The position numbers and the translations under genes are program-made. Shown here in pieces: positions 35,378 to 44,147 of a stretch of 64,000 bases of DNA (positions are counted from its first letter, which is position 1; the number at the start of each line of letters is the position of its first letter). The notes below the pieces were generated by a model that ran no database searches, had not been told where the DNA came from, and saw only the letters and a list, made by a program, of their open reading frames with translations. Source of the stretch: Candidatus Barnesiella excrementavium (GTDB lineage: Bacteria; Bacteroidota; Bacteroidia; Bacteroidales; Barnesiellaceae); contig DXDM01000052.1 of NCBI GenBank assembly GCA_019115485.1, positions 1 to 64,000 of the forward strand. Reading direction: 5' to 3'.

Positions 35378-36976
35378 TTACGGTTGGGTTTCTACCTGTT
35401 TGGATTGGTGGCGTACTATCCGCCAGATTTGTGACAGTCGCAGCATGCGTTTGATTCCGTTGAACTGTCGGTAGTCCGACGTCAGTATGGCGAGCAGAAT
35501 GAGTATGGCCACGATGACGGCATAGCCGTAGACCTCTTTCAGGCTGACCAGAAGGATTTGCCGTTGGAATTCGCCGTAAAGGAATTGGAACGAATCGGCC
35601 AGCGAGTGCATGGCGTCGATTTCGCTGCCCAGGCTGGCGGTGTTCTCCATACTTACATACTTGAAGAGTCGGGTGATGATGGCCGAGTTCAGCGGGGCCC
35701 CGAAACTGGTGCGGATAAAGCCGATGACACACATGGCCTCGAAATAGTAGACAAACGTGACACACCCTGCCAGCGCATAGGTGAGCGAGGTGTACACCAG
35801 GCTCACGCCCGCACCCTTGAAGACCAGCGGCAGGTAGAGCATATATTTTTCGGTCGAGGGGTCGATGAGGAAATAGAGCATCGTCTGGTAGAGCAGGAAC
35901 GAGAAAAAGCCCGCCAGAACGATGTGTTTTACCCGCCATTTCCATCGGACCGTCGCCAGATAGAAGATTCCGGTTCCCACGGCTATGCCGACAAGGACTC
36001 CCCAGTTCAGGTCGGCGTTGTGCCGGGCGTCGAATCCCAGTATCGAACCGGTGAAGATGTTCTGTATCGAAGTGGCCGTGGCCGACATCAGAGTCATACA
36101 CCCGAACAGAATGAAGATGAACAGCATGTTGCGTTGCGAGAAGGTGCCCAGGCTGATGTAGGGGTGACGTATCGTGGCCGCCCGCTGTATGCACAGGAAC
36201 AGCAGTACGACGGCAAAGAGCAGAGCCACCCGTATGGGTTCGCCGTCGAGCCAGTCGTAGTAGTCGCCATACACGAAGATAAAGACGATGCAAAGCAGCC
36301 ACAGGCTCCACAGGATTCCGCCCAGGTAGTCGATGCCCTTGAAGGGAATATAGGGACTTTGCCGGTAGTTGCGCCGCATGCCGAAGTAGACCAGGGCGAA
36401 GACGACGATAAAGGCGCCTATCGTGATGCGGTGCATGGCTTGCCAGTCGAAGGCATAGAGGCTGTATCCCGTGACGATGTTGACCAGTTGCACGCTCCCC
36501 AGCACAAAGGTGAAGAGGAAGGGGAAAAAGACGGCGAAATTGCGGGTGGGAGTAATCTTTAACTGTACGTTGCTCCAGCAGACGAAGGTACCTACGATTT
36601 TGAAAAAGCCGCTGATGAACGAAAGGAAGACGACCAGCGGTAGAAAGGGGCAGACCATGCACAGGTAGTCGCTCACGATAAAGACGCCGGCCGAGAAGAG
36701 CAACAGCTCTCGGGGGTGAAACCGGAACAGGAGCGGAAAGGCGATGGTCAGTCCCGTCATCGAGGCATAACCGGCCATCATGATGTCCTCGGTAACCCAC
36801 GACAGGCTGCCCGACATCTCCGAGACGACCGTCATGTAGACACCGCCTGAGAACATGTAGACGATGATGATGATGAGTATCAGCGGGAAACGCAGGGGCA
36901 GGGGTATGAAATCTTTCCATACCTGGATACGCCGGGCCGAGGCCACCTCTTCGGGTGAAGGTATTGGGGCAGGCAT
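35378..36976 (-). CDS. EmrB-type MFS drug exporter (14-helix)
   Basis: A 532-residue inner-membrane protein with about 14 helices, the DHA2 size. A separate adaptor (HlyD/EmrA type) lies four bases upstream in the operon, and a broken outer-membrane factor before that, which together form an EmrAB-TolC-like layout. The antiporter motif of the family is diverged, so the assignment rests on size, membrane pattern and context. The N-terminal 30 residues are cytoplasmic and charged, without signal peptide. It would export hydrophobic toxic compounds across both membranes together with its partners. Confidence 0.82.
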   Translation of the reverse strand: MPAPIPSPEEVASARRIQVWKDFIPLPLRFPLILIIIIVYMFSGGVYMTVVSEMSGSLSWVTEDIMMAGYASMTGLTIAFPLLFRFHPRELLLFSAGVFIVSDYLCMVCPFLPLVVFLSFISGFFKIVGTFVCWSNVQLKITPTRNFAVFFPFLFTFVLGSVQLVNIVTGYSLYAFDWQAMHRITIGAFIVVFALVYFGMRRNYRQSPYIPFKGIDYLGGILWSLWLLCIVFIFVYGDYYDWLDGEPIRVALLFAVVLLFLCIQRAATIRHPYISLGTFSQRNMLFIFILFGCMTLMSATATSIQNIFTGSILGFDARHNADLNWGVLVGIAVGTGIFYLATVRWKWRVKHIVLAGFFSFLLYQTMLYFLIDPSTEKYMLYLPLVFKGAGVSLVYTSLTYALAGCVTFVYYFEAMCVIGFIRTSFGAPLNSAIITRLFKYVSMENTASLGSEIDAMHSLADSFQFLYGEFQRQILLVSLKEVYGYAVIVAILILLAILTSDYRQFNGIKRMLRLSQIWRIVRHQSKQVETQP

Positions 36977-36980
36977 GGCA

Positions 36981-37817
36981 TCAGTAGTTTACTTCGCACT
37001 CGACATTCATGCCCGAGCGCAAACGGTTTATATCTTCCCGGCTGTTCTCCGGGGTAAAGACTATTTTGACGGGCACGCGTTGCTCTACTTTTACGAAGTT
37101 GCCCGCCGAGTTGTCCTGCGGAATGATTGAATATTGGGCGCCGGTGGCATTCGACAGCGTGGCTACTTGCCCGTGATAAGTAATCCCGGGCATGGCATCG
37201 ACCTTGATGCGCACGGGCAGACCTTCGCGAATGTGGTAGGTCTGGGTCTCCTTGTAGTTGGCGATGATCCACACGTTGTCATATTCGACCAGCGACAGCA
37301 GGGTTTGTCCCGGTTGAATCAGTTGTCCCTCCTGTATGGCCCTGCGTGAGGTCACGCCGTCGCAGGGGGCTGTAATGACCGTGTATGAGAGGTTCAGTTC
37401 GGCCAGATTCTGTGCCGCCCTGGCCACCTCGATGTTGGTTTGGTTCTGTTCCAGCCGTTGGGTCTGCTCGTCCTTGACCAGCGACGTGCTCCGCTTCTGA
37501 CGCACCAGCATGTCGTATTTGGCGCGGGTAGCCTCGTAGTCGGCTTTGGCCTGTACCACTTTGAGCCGGTATTCCGAGTTCTCGATGACCACGAGCGTGT
37601 CGCCTTTGTGTACGAATTGGAAATCGTCGAAACGTACTTCCTGGATAAATCCCTGTACCCTCGAATTGATGGGAATGATGTTGCGTCTGATTTGGGCATT
37701 GTCGGTGTATTCGACCCGACCGAAGTGAATGAATTTGGCACACACCCAGCCTAAACCGAAAAGAATGATGGCGATGACCATCAGGTTGCGTGCTATCTTT
37801 TTCGTTCTCTTGTTCAT
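36981..37817 (-). CDS. EmrA/HlyD-type membrane fusion protein
   Basis: A 278-residue adaptor with one N-terminal membrane helix (about residues 11-29) and no lipobox. The biotinyl/lipoyl halves are visible (NSRVQGFIQEVRFDDFQFVHKGD near 50, and VITAPCDGVTSRRAIQEGQ near 145), with a helical hairpin between and a beta-barrel after. The start ATG 37817 (MNKRTKK) is preferred; the longer frame extends into the outer-membrane factor. It is seven bases after that gene and four before the MFS gene, so the three are translated together. It couples the MFS pump to an outer-membrane channel. Confidence 0.9.
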   Translation of the reverse strand: MNKRTKKIARNLMVIAIILFGLGWVCAKFIHFGRVEYTDNAQIRRNIIPINSRVQGFIQEVRFDDFQFVHKGDTLVVIENSEYRLKVVQAKADYEATRAKYDMLVRQKRSTSLVKDEQTQRLEQNQTNIEVARAAQNLAELNLSYTVITAPCDGVTSRRAIQEGQLIQPGQTLLSLVEYDNVWIIANYKETQTYHIREGLPVRIKVDAMPGITYHGQVATLSNATGAQYSIIPQDNSAGNFVKVEQRVPVKIVFTPENSREDINRLRSGMNVECEVNY

Positions 37818-37824
37818 AGTGCTG

Positions 37825-39162
37825 TTATTTGTTTGTCGTGTTGATGGCCCCTGCGGCATACAGGAGCCGGTAATAGTTATAGATAATATTGATTTGGGCG
37901 TTGACATATTGCACCTCGGCCGACAGCCGCAGGTTGTCGGCATCTACCAGGTCGGTCACCAGCACCAGGTCGTTGGCGTAGCGGTTGGCGATGACCTCGT
38001 AGTTTTGGTTGGCAAGTTGCAGGCTTTTCTCCTGGGTTTTCAGCAGCTCGAACGAGTCGAGGTAGCGGGTATAGGCTTCGCGGACTCCCAGTGTTACCTG
38101 CTCTTGTGACGAGTCGAGTTCAAATCGGGCCTGTCCCAGCGAGATGCGTAACCGCGATACTTCTTTGGGCGTTTTATAGAGATTGCCCAGACTGAATTTC
38201 AGCCCCACACCCACGTACCACACGTTGATATTGTTGTCGAGCACGGGTATCTCGTAGGTGATGGGACCGTTGAGGTTGTCGCCGGCGATGAGGCTTATCT
38301 TGGGCATATACCCCGCCTGAGCTACCTTTTTCTTACGGCTGAGCAGGTCGATGGTTAGGCGGTTCTTGTTCAGCAGGGGAGCACTCTGCTGGGCTTGTCG
38401 CAGGAAGTCGCCCGGTAGCCTGCGACCGGGGTGTGTGTAGCAAGGTCGTGTCGGGATAGATTTCGGTTTGAGGCGGCAGATCGAGCAGGGTGACGAGCTT
38501 GTCGTTGTAGATGGCAATCGAACTTACCAGTTCGGTGCGCTTGTATTGAAGATTCTGATACTGCACCTCGTAGCGTGTAATGTCGTTGTCGAGGGCTATG
38601 CCGGCCGACTCACGTGCGCGCATGTCGTTGATTACCTGTAAGGTCTGTTCGATGTTCCGGTCATACACGGTGAGCAGGTTGCGATATTTGTACAGGTCGA
38701 GGTAATAGCCGGTGAGCAGGAAATAGACCTCCTGCCAATGAGCGGCCAGGTCCCACTCGGCTATCTTCTGTTGAGCTTCGAGTTCTTTGACCCGGTGGTG
38801 AATGGAGCCACCGGCAAAGATAACCTGCGAGGCCTCGATTGAAAAACTGTTGCCGAAGTGGGGTGAAGCGAAGGTCTGTCCGTTGGAGAAGTCGCGGTCC
38901 GATACCCACGCATTGCCGTTGTAGGTGGCCGAAGCCGAAAAGTCGATGGCGGGCAGGTAGGCGTTTTTGGCTACCGAGATATCCTTCTCGGCTCCGGCAA
39001 CGGCCGATTCAAAGACTTTGATACTCTTGCTTTGCGTGTCGGCCAGCGCGAAGAGCTCGCCCAGGCTCATCACTCGCTCCGACGTTTCTCCCCACACGGC
39101 TGTGGATTGGAAGAGCAGTAGTGTAGTATTGTAAAGAAGAATTTTGATATGGAGTTTAACAT
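37825..39162 (-). pseudogene. Frameshifted TolC-like outer-membrane factor of the EmrAB-type operon
   Basis: Two ORFs in different frames together cover a normal factor. The N-terminal part (39097 to about 38420) has SLGELFALADTQSKSIKV and ends near LPPQTEIYPDTTLL. The C-terminal part (about 38420 to 37825) runs from GDFLRQAQQSAPLLNKNRL to the end. The join lies at the CCGGGCGAC around 38405-38425 and fits one extra base. A signal peptide (HIKILLYNTTLLLFQSTAVWG) is in frame with the first part, but the only nearby ATG (39160-39162) is one base out of frame with it, so there is a second defect right after the start. First gene of the operon; two independent shifts suggest real decay, or poor local sequence. 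Confidence 0.75.
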
Positions 39163-39424
39163 ATTGATTTGTATTACAAATAATCTACAATAGCAACTAA
39201 TTGGTTGAAAAAACTCGTTAAGAACGATTGGCCTTTTCTTCTGACAAGAGGAGGAAGGGTGAAGATTTCCCGGCAGTGGAGTTCTTCTTCGAGGTTTTTC
39301 CTGTGGAACTCGACCGAGTAGGTTTTATCAAGAAACATACATCGGGATAGTATCCGGCAGGAGAGGAGATATGTCGTGGTGGAGGAGTCGGTAGCAGCTG
39401 GGGCTTGTCAATGATATCCCCCCG
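39163..39424. other. Intergenic region between marR and the efflux operon
   Basis: No gene. It holds the MarR half-site next to the operon (39189-39201). The rest shows nothing I can name. Confidence 0.5.
39189..39201 (-). promoter_or_regulatory. MarR operator half-site before the EmrAB-type operon
   Basis: ATTAGTTGCTATT on the minus strand is identical over 13 bases to the left half of the palindrome in front of marR (39904-39916). It is 27 bases upstream of the operon's first ATG. The right half here is poorly kept. Confidence 0.55.
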
Positions 39425-39856
39425 TTACAGTTCGTTTGCCCGTTGTGAAATGCGGTCGATGACTCGGAAGAATGTGGCAACCTTTTCGGCTGGGATACCA
39501 TCGAGCAGTTCGCCCGACAATCGCTTTTCGATAGCCTGATATTGCGCTACTACTTCGGCCCCCCTCTCGGTAATGCTGAGCAGATTTTCGCGCCGGTCTT
39601 CGGGATTGACCGTGCGCTTGGCCAACCCCTTCTCTTCGAGGGAGTCGATCATGCGCATCACCACCGATTTGTTCTTGCCCGTGGCGATGGCGATATTTTG
39701 TAGAATCTGGTCGGTCTTGGCCTTGATCATGTTCAAGAGGATAAACTCCTCGACAGTCAATTGGGTTTCAGCTTCGGCTGCATATCGCTGTTTCATCAGC
39801 CGATGCAGTTTATTGCGCAGTTTCCCGACTGTCGTTCCCAACAATTCGTTTGTCAT
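39425..39856 (-). CDS. MarR-family transcriptional regulator
   Basis: A 143-residue winged-helix repressor. The recognition region is QNIAIATGKNKSVVMRMIDSLEEKGLAKRT and the wing NPEDRRENLLSITERG follows, with the DRR signature. It lies upstream of the EmrAB-type operon on the same strand, a classic arrangement in which the pump substrate lifts repression. A 23-base palindrome in its own promoter and a copy of one half before the pump operon suggest autoregulation and pump control. The start ATG 39856 has a -7 element 25 bases upstream. Confidence 0.9.
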   Translation of the reverse strand: MTNELLGTTVGKLRNKLHRLMKQRYAAEAETQLTVEEFILLNMIKAKTDQILQNIAIATGKNKSVVMRMIDSLEEKGLAKRTVNPEDRRENLLSITERGAEVVAQYQAIEKRLSGELLDGIPAEKVATFFRVIDRISQRANEL

Positions 39857-39881
39857 GATGCTTTCCGTTTTTTTTCGGCCA

Positions 39882-39889
39882 CAAAGATA
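39882..39889 (-). promoter_or_regulatory. -7 promoter element of marR
   Basis: TATCTTTG on the minus strand, 26 bases before the start codon. The palindrome at 39904-39926 covers the expected -33 position, so binding would block the promoter. Confidence 0.65.
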
Positions 39890-39903
39890 GTATTATATTT
39901 TTG

Positions 39904-39926
39904 ATTAGTTGCTATTAGCTACTAAT
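39904..39926. promoter_or_regulatory. Palindromic MarR operator
   Basis: ATTAGTTGCTA-T-TAGCTACTAAT, two 11-base arms that differ at one position, upstream of the marR -7 element. Length and symmetry fit a MarR dimer site. Confidence 0.7.
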
Positions 39927-40086
39927 TTTAAAGATAAATATTCTTCCCTTTTCTGATGTACAAAATGGTTTAACGGGTGAGGGGTTCCCTGTATGGTACC
40001 GTGAAGAGGCAGTCGGTAGCAACCGGCAGGACATCGTATGCCGGTAACAGGCAGGCTGCAATTTTCTTATGGAAGAATTTTTATTT

Positions 40087-40572
40087 TCAGGCACCCATCG
40101 AGTCGCATCCTTCGCTGTTGCCTCCGCCTACGCTACCCACCTTCACCTGTTTGCGCGATTTGAATACCAGCATATCGGCCACCAGGTAGTTGAATATGCC
40201 CGAGATGAGCAGGGCGGCCAGGTTACAGTAGACCACATTCCACTCGAAAATCTTTTGGAAGATGAGCAGGAATACCATCTTGATGAGGAACCCGGCTCCC
40301 GACGAGAGGTTGAATACCATAAAACGCAGGAAGAAATCGCGTGTGGAGCGGTGTCCCACCCGGCTTTTCCATATCCAGAAATAGGAGCACATGAAATTGC
40401 TCAGCACGGCAAACTCAAAGCTGATGGTCGGCGAGAGTATGTATTTGCCGAAGTAGCTGCTGAATATGAAATGGTCACATATCCACAGCACAAACGTGTC
40501 GACCCCTGTACCAAACAGGCGACTGACCACGAATTGCAGATAGATGCGCAGTTTCAGTATTCCAACTTTCAC
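40087..40572 (-). CDS. GtrA-family membrane protein
   Basis: A 161-residue protein with four membrane helices (about residues 10-135), basic loops and a Gly-rich hydrophilic tail. The segments FEFAVLSNFMCSYFWIWKSR and NLAALLISGIFNYLVADMLVFKS are typical of GtrA proteins, which are thought to flip or move polyprenyl-linked sugars. It is 15 bases after the CDP-alcohol phosphatidyltransferase gene, so the two probably work on one membrane-lipid or lipid-linked product. No glycosyltransferase is nearby. Confidence 0.85.
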   Translation of the reverse strand: MKVGILKLRIYLQFVVSRLFGTGVDTFVLWICDHFIFSSYFGKYILSPTISFEFAVLSNFMCSYFWIWKSRVGHRSTRDFFLRFMVFNLSSGAGFLIKMVFLLIFQKIFEWNVVYCNLAALLISGIFNYLVADMLVFKSRKQVKVGSVGGGNSEGCDSMGA

Positions 40573-40587
40573 GGCCCTCTTCGCTTT

Positions 40588-41277
40588 TTATTTTTGGAAG
40601 GGTTTCAACGGGTCTTGTTGTGCCAGCAAGCGACGGTCGGTAACAAATTGTACCAGCCAGGCGATGAAGAGGAAGCAGGCGATAAAGAGGCCCGCGATGT
40701 CGAACAGACCCAGTGTCTGGCCGCCGATAGTCCATTTAAGGTCTTCGAGCGACGTGTAGATGAACACGGTGTTGATGAGGATAATGACCAGTCTCAATTC
40801 GGTGGGCCCCAGCTTGCCATAGGTGAGCAGGAATTTCCCTTTGACGATGGTTGAGATATAGGTATAGATTGAGAGTACCAGATAACCGGCCAGTACCAGC
40901 ATGGCTACATCGAGGCGAAACATCGGCGACAATCCGGCTCCGATACACATGATGCAGATGGTGATGGCATCGAGGGAGTGGTCGATAAAGAATCCGTAGA
41001 CGGGTCGCTGCGTGTTACGCACACGCGCCAGCGTACCGTCGAGACTGTCGCCGTACCAGTTGACGAACAATCCGAACGAAGATAGCCACAAGTAGTTCTT
41101 GTCGATGTGTGCCAATATAAATCCCAAGGCGCATATTACGGCACCTATCAGACCGGTATAGGTGAGAAAGTCCGACGTAACCCAGGAGGGCTGACGTTGT
41201 GCTAACCAAACTAATGCCTTTTTCTCGGCTGCATTGAGCAGAGAGGTCTGTATTCTTTCTGATGTTTCTTTCCCCAT
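40588..41277 (-). CDS. CDP-alcohol phosphatidyltransferase
   Basis: A 229-residue inner-membrane enzyme with about six helices. The full family motif DxxDGxxAR...GxxxDxxxD is present: Asp77, Asp80, Arg85, Gly95, Asp99 and Asp103 (active-site Asp). It transfers a phosphatidyl group from CDP-diacylglycerol to an alcohol. The acceptor is unknown: glycerol phosphate, inositol phosphate and serine are the family options. Inositol-lipid synthesis occurs in Bacteroidales, but no inositol-phosphate synthase gene is adjacent. It is the first gene of a two-gene operon with GtrA. Confidence 0.88.
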   Translation of the reverse strand: MGKETSERIQTSLLNAAEKKALVWLAQRQPSWVTSDFLTYTGLIGAVICALGFILAHIDKNYLWLSSFGLFVNWYGDSLDGTLARVRNTQRPVYGFFIDHSLDAITICIMCIGAGLSPMFRLDVAMLVLAGYLVLSIYTYISTIVKGKFLLTYGKLGPTELRLVIILINTVFIYTSLEDLKWTIGGQTLGLFDIAGLFIACFLFIAWLVQFVTDRRLLAQQDPLKPFQK

Positions 41278-41292
41278 ATCCTAAATTTTGTA

Positions 41293-41300
41293 CAAAAGTA
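41293..41300 (-). promoter_or_regulatory. -7 promoter element for the phosphatidyltransferase/GtrA operon
   Basis: TACTTTTG on the minus strand, 16 bases before the start codon at 41277, so the leader would be only about ten bases. Confidence 0.55.
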
Positions 41301-41573
41301 CAGATTATTTGGAAAATCGAATAAAAAAAAGCCATGAATTTACAAGGGTGTGTAAAAGATTTGAAATTCCTGTTTCAAAGCGATTCTCCCTTTGTTTTAG
41401 GGACCGTGCAAACTTTTTTATGCCGGATTTTGAATTGGAACTTGTATACGAAACTTACTAATTGATTTGGTATGAGTTGATTATAAGTTGTGCCATTCTG
41501 TCGTCTTGGCGTATAATAACAAAAGGTTATCGGGAGTAACAAAGAATGATAATCAAAATTTCATTTTACTTGT

Positions 41574-41581
41574 TATATTTG
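41574..41581 (+). promoter_or_regulatory. -7 promoter element of the malate dehydrogenase gene
   Basis: TATATTTG, 45 bases before the ATG at 41626. Confidence 0.6.
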
Positions 41582-41625
41582 TAATGCAATTCAAGACGAA
41601 ATACATTACTTAAAATAAAACGATT

Positions 41626-42627
41626 ATGGAATTTTTGACAAACGAGAAACTGACAATCGTCGGCGCAGCCGGTATGATTGGTTCAAACATGGCTCAAACG
41701 GCCCTGATGATGCATTTGACACCCAATATCTGCTTGTACGATCCCTACGCTCCCGCTCTCGAAGGGGTGGCCGAGGAGTTGCGTCACTGTGCTTTCAAGG
41801 GGGTGAACCTCACCTATACGAGCGATGTGAAAGAGGCACTCACCGGTGCGGCTTATGTCGTATCGTCGGGTGGTGCCGCCCGCAAGGCCGGCATGACTCG
41901 TGAGGATCTGCTCAAAGGCAATGCCGAGATTGCTGCCGAGTTCGGTAAAAATCTGCGCGCCTATTGTCCCGATGTGAAACACGTGGTAGTTATCTTCAAC
42001 CCGGCCGACATTACCGGTCTTATCGTACTGCTCTACTCGGGTTTGAAACCTTCGCAGGTATCGACTCTTGCCGCTCTCGACAGCACCCGTCTGCAAAGCG
42101 AGCTGGCCAAGTATTTCCACACGGTGGCCGATGAGATTGAAAACTGCCGCACTTATGGCGGTCACGGCGAGCAGATGGCCGTGTTTGCCTCGACGACCAA
42201 GGTGAAGGGTACGCCGCTTACCGACCTGATTGGTACCGACAAGTTGCCTGCCGAGGATTGGGAGACGATTCGTCATCACGTGGTTCAAGGTGGCAAGCAC
42301 ATCATCGACTTGCGCGGACGTTCGTCGTTCCAGAGCCCGGCTTACCTCTCGATCGAGATGATTGCTGCTGCCATGGGTGGAAATCCGTTCACCTGGCCTG
42401 CCGGTGTATATCTGTCGGAGGGCAAGTTCAACCACATTCTCATGGCCATGGAGACGATTATCGACCGTGCCGGCGTTCACTACAATCCCGTTTACGGAAC
42501 GCCCGAAGAGGAGAAGGAGTTGGAGAACAGCTACAAGCACCTGTGCGAACTGCGCGACGAGGTGATTGCCATGGGTATCATTCCGCCTGTTGCCGAGTGG
42601 CACAAGCTCAACAGTCACATCGATTGA
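41626..42627 (+). CDS. mdh: Malate dehydrogenase (lactate/malate dehydrogenase family)
   Basis: A 333-residue cytoplasmic enzyme that interconverts oxaloacetate and malate with NAD(H). The dinucleotide motif is VGAAGMIGSN (about residues 12-21). The segment ALDSTRLQSELAKY holds the substrate Arg, and the catalytic His is in YGGHGEQM (about 183-190). The sequence belongs to the longer, diverged form found in Bacteroidales rather than the E. coli type. In these organisms it serves the reductive branch from oxaloacetate to succinate and propionate. It is a single-gene unit between its own promoter and a strong terminator. Confidence 0.88.
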   Translation: MEFLTNEKLTIVGAAGMIGSNMAQTALMMHLTPNICLYDPYAPALEGVAEELRHCAFKGVNLTYTSDVKEALTGAAYVVSSGGAARKAGMTREDLLKGNAEIAAEFGKNLRAYCPDVKHVVVIFNPADITGLIVLLYSGLKPSQVSTLAALDSTRLQSELAKYFHTVADEIENCRTYGGHGEQMAVFASTTKVKGTPLTDLIGTDKLPAEDWETIRHHVVQGGKHIIDLRGRSSFQSPAYLSIEMIAAAMGGNPFTWPAGVYLSEGKFNHILMAMETIIDRAGVHYNPVYGTPEEEKELENSYKHLCELRDEVIAMGIIPPVAEWHKLNSHID

Positions 42628-42662
42628 GCGGTCGATGACAGCCGAAAGGCTTTCGGATAGAA

Positions 42663-42706
42663 TACACAAAAAGCGGTCCCGAGATTTCGGGGCCGCTTTT
42701 TGTGTA
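42663..42706. terminator. Bidirectional terminator between mdh and the sulfatase gene
   Basis: 20-base arms (42663-42682 and 42687-42706) pair with a single G-U. A-rich and T-rich ends flank the stem on both strands, so it can end both converging transcripts. Confidence 0.9.
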
Positions 42707-42724
42707 TGGTTGGAATCGAGCGCC

Positions 42725-44128
42725 TTAACGTCCGAAGTTGAAGATGGTCGAGGGGGTGTGCTCCCGGTCCATAATTGTTTTCAACTCTTCTACCTTGTCG
42801 GGGTAGGTGCTGGCCACGTTGTTATCCTCGTGCGGGTCTTCGGCAATGTTGTAAAGCTCGTGTGTGGGTTTTCCATTCTTGATGTTCTGGCGAATCAGTT
42901 TCCAGTCGCCGGCTCTGACGGCCTGGCGTCCGTTATCTTCGTGGAACTCCCAGTAGAGGAACTCGTGTTGCTGTTGCTCGCCTTTACCCGTGAGGGTGGG
43001 GAGTATCGACAGTCCGTCCATGGCTTCGTCGCGCCAGTTGGTATCCTCGCCCAGCAACTCGACAAAGGTAGGCATCATGTCCCAGCCGGCAGCCATCAGG
43101 TCGGTAATCGAACCCGGGGCAATGGTACCGGGCCAGTAGGCGATGTAGGGTACCCGCATGCCGCCCTCGTACAAGGCCCGTTTCAACCCTCTGAGCCGGG
43201 CTTCGGTGTTGAAGAAGGTGGGGTCGGCACCACCCTCGTTGTGAGGGCCGTTGTCGCTGGTGAAGATAAAGAGGGTCTTCTCGGCGATACCCAGCTCTTC
43301 GAGTTTGTCGATGATTTGTCCTACATAGGTGTCGAGGCGGGTAATCATGGCTGCAAACTGTGTGCGCGGTTCGGTCGCTGTTCCGTAGTCGCCGTCACTA
43401 CGCCAGGGATTGGGCTCCTGGAATTTACCCCTGTACATCTCTACGATGCTGTCTTGCGGTTGGCACAGCTCGGCGTGAGGAATGGTATAGGTAAAGTAGC
43501 CGAAAAAGGCTTTATCCTTGTTGTCTTCGATAAATTGCATGGCATGCTCGTGAATGGCATCTTGCGAGTAGCGCCCGTTTTGGTCCTCCTTGGTCTTGTT
43601 GTTCCACAAGTATGCGGGATAGTAGGAGTGGGCTTTGCGCTGGCAGTTGTAGCCGTAGAACACGTCGAATCCCATGTCGTTGGCTTCACCGCCCGAACCG
43701 GGGTAACCCATGCCCCATTTGCCGAAACAACCGGTCACATAGCCGTTTTGTTGGAACAGGTGTCCCAGGGTCTCCACGTTTGGGTCGAGGGGTTCCTGAC
43801 CTTCGGGTTGAATCTCCTTGTTGCCCCGAATCTTGGTGTGGCCGGTGTGTTGACCGGTCATCAGCGAGGCTCTCGACGGAGCGCTCACGGCCGTGCTGGC
43901 GTAGAATTGGGTGAAGGTCATGCCTTGATTGACGAGCCGGTTCAAGTTGGGGGTCGAAATCATCTGCTGGCCATAAGCCTCGATGTCGCTGTATCCCATG
44001 TCGTCGCAAAGCAGATAGATGACATTGGGGCGTTCGGTAGTGGCCACGGCATCTCTCTCCTGGGCAAAGCACAGTCCAGAGGTGAGGAGCAGACCGCCGG
44101 CCGGATATATAAATTTGCAAGTATTCAT
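42725..44128 (-). CDS. Secreted sulfatase, serine-type (formylglycine from Ser)
   Basis: A 467-residue enzyme with signal peptide (cleavage near CFAQ, residue 23). The metal-binding start is NVIYLLCDDMGYSD (about 35-48). The modification motif is SAPSRASLMTG with Ser82 in place of Cys, so a radical-SAM maturase (anSME type) is required; it is not in this window. Further metal/active-site motifs are FGKWGMG and FIFTSDNGPHNEGG. The overall type is that of S1-family arylsulfatases acting on sulfated glycans. It lies 19 bases after a GEVED-domain secreted protein gene in one operon, which suggests joint action at the cell surface or in the periplasm. Substrate unknown. Confidence 0.92.
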   Translation of the reverse strand: MNTCKFIYPAGGLLLTSGLCFAQERDAVATTERPNVIYLLCDDMGYSDIEAYGQQMISTPNLNRLVNQGMTFTQFYASTAVSAPSRASLMTGQHTGHTKIRGNKEIQPEGQEPLDPNVETLGHLFQQNGYVTGCFGKWGMGYPGSGGEANDMGFDVFYGYNCQRKAHSYYPAYLWNNKTKEDQNGRYSQDAIHEHAMQFIEDNKDKAFFGYFTYTIPHAELCQPQDSIVEMYRGKFQEPNPWRSDGDYGTATEPRTQFAAMITRLDTYVGQIIDKLEELGIAEKTLFIFTSDNGPHNEGGADPTFFNTEARLRGLKRALYEGGMRVPYIAYWPGTIAPGSITDLMAAGWDMMPTFVELLGEDTNWRDEAMDGLSILPTLTGKGEQQQHEFLYWEFHEDNGRQAVRAGDWKLIRQNIKNGKPTHELYNIAEDPHEDNNVASTYPDKVEELKTIMDREHTPSTIFNFGR

Positions 44129-44147
44129 GTGTTAGGTATATTAGTGT

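Larger units (their letters stand above)
41278..41625. other. Divergent promoter region, phosphatidyltransferase and malate dehydrogenase genes
   Basis: 348 bases without a gene. It contains the two -7 elements given separately (41293-41300 minus, 41574-41581 plus). The rest is AT-rich and shows no repeats I could identify. Confidence 0.5.
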
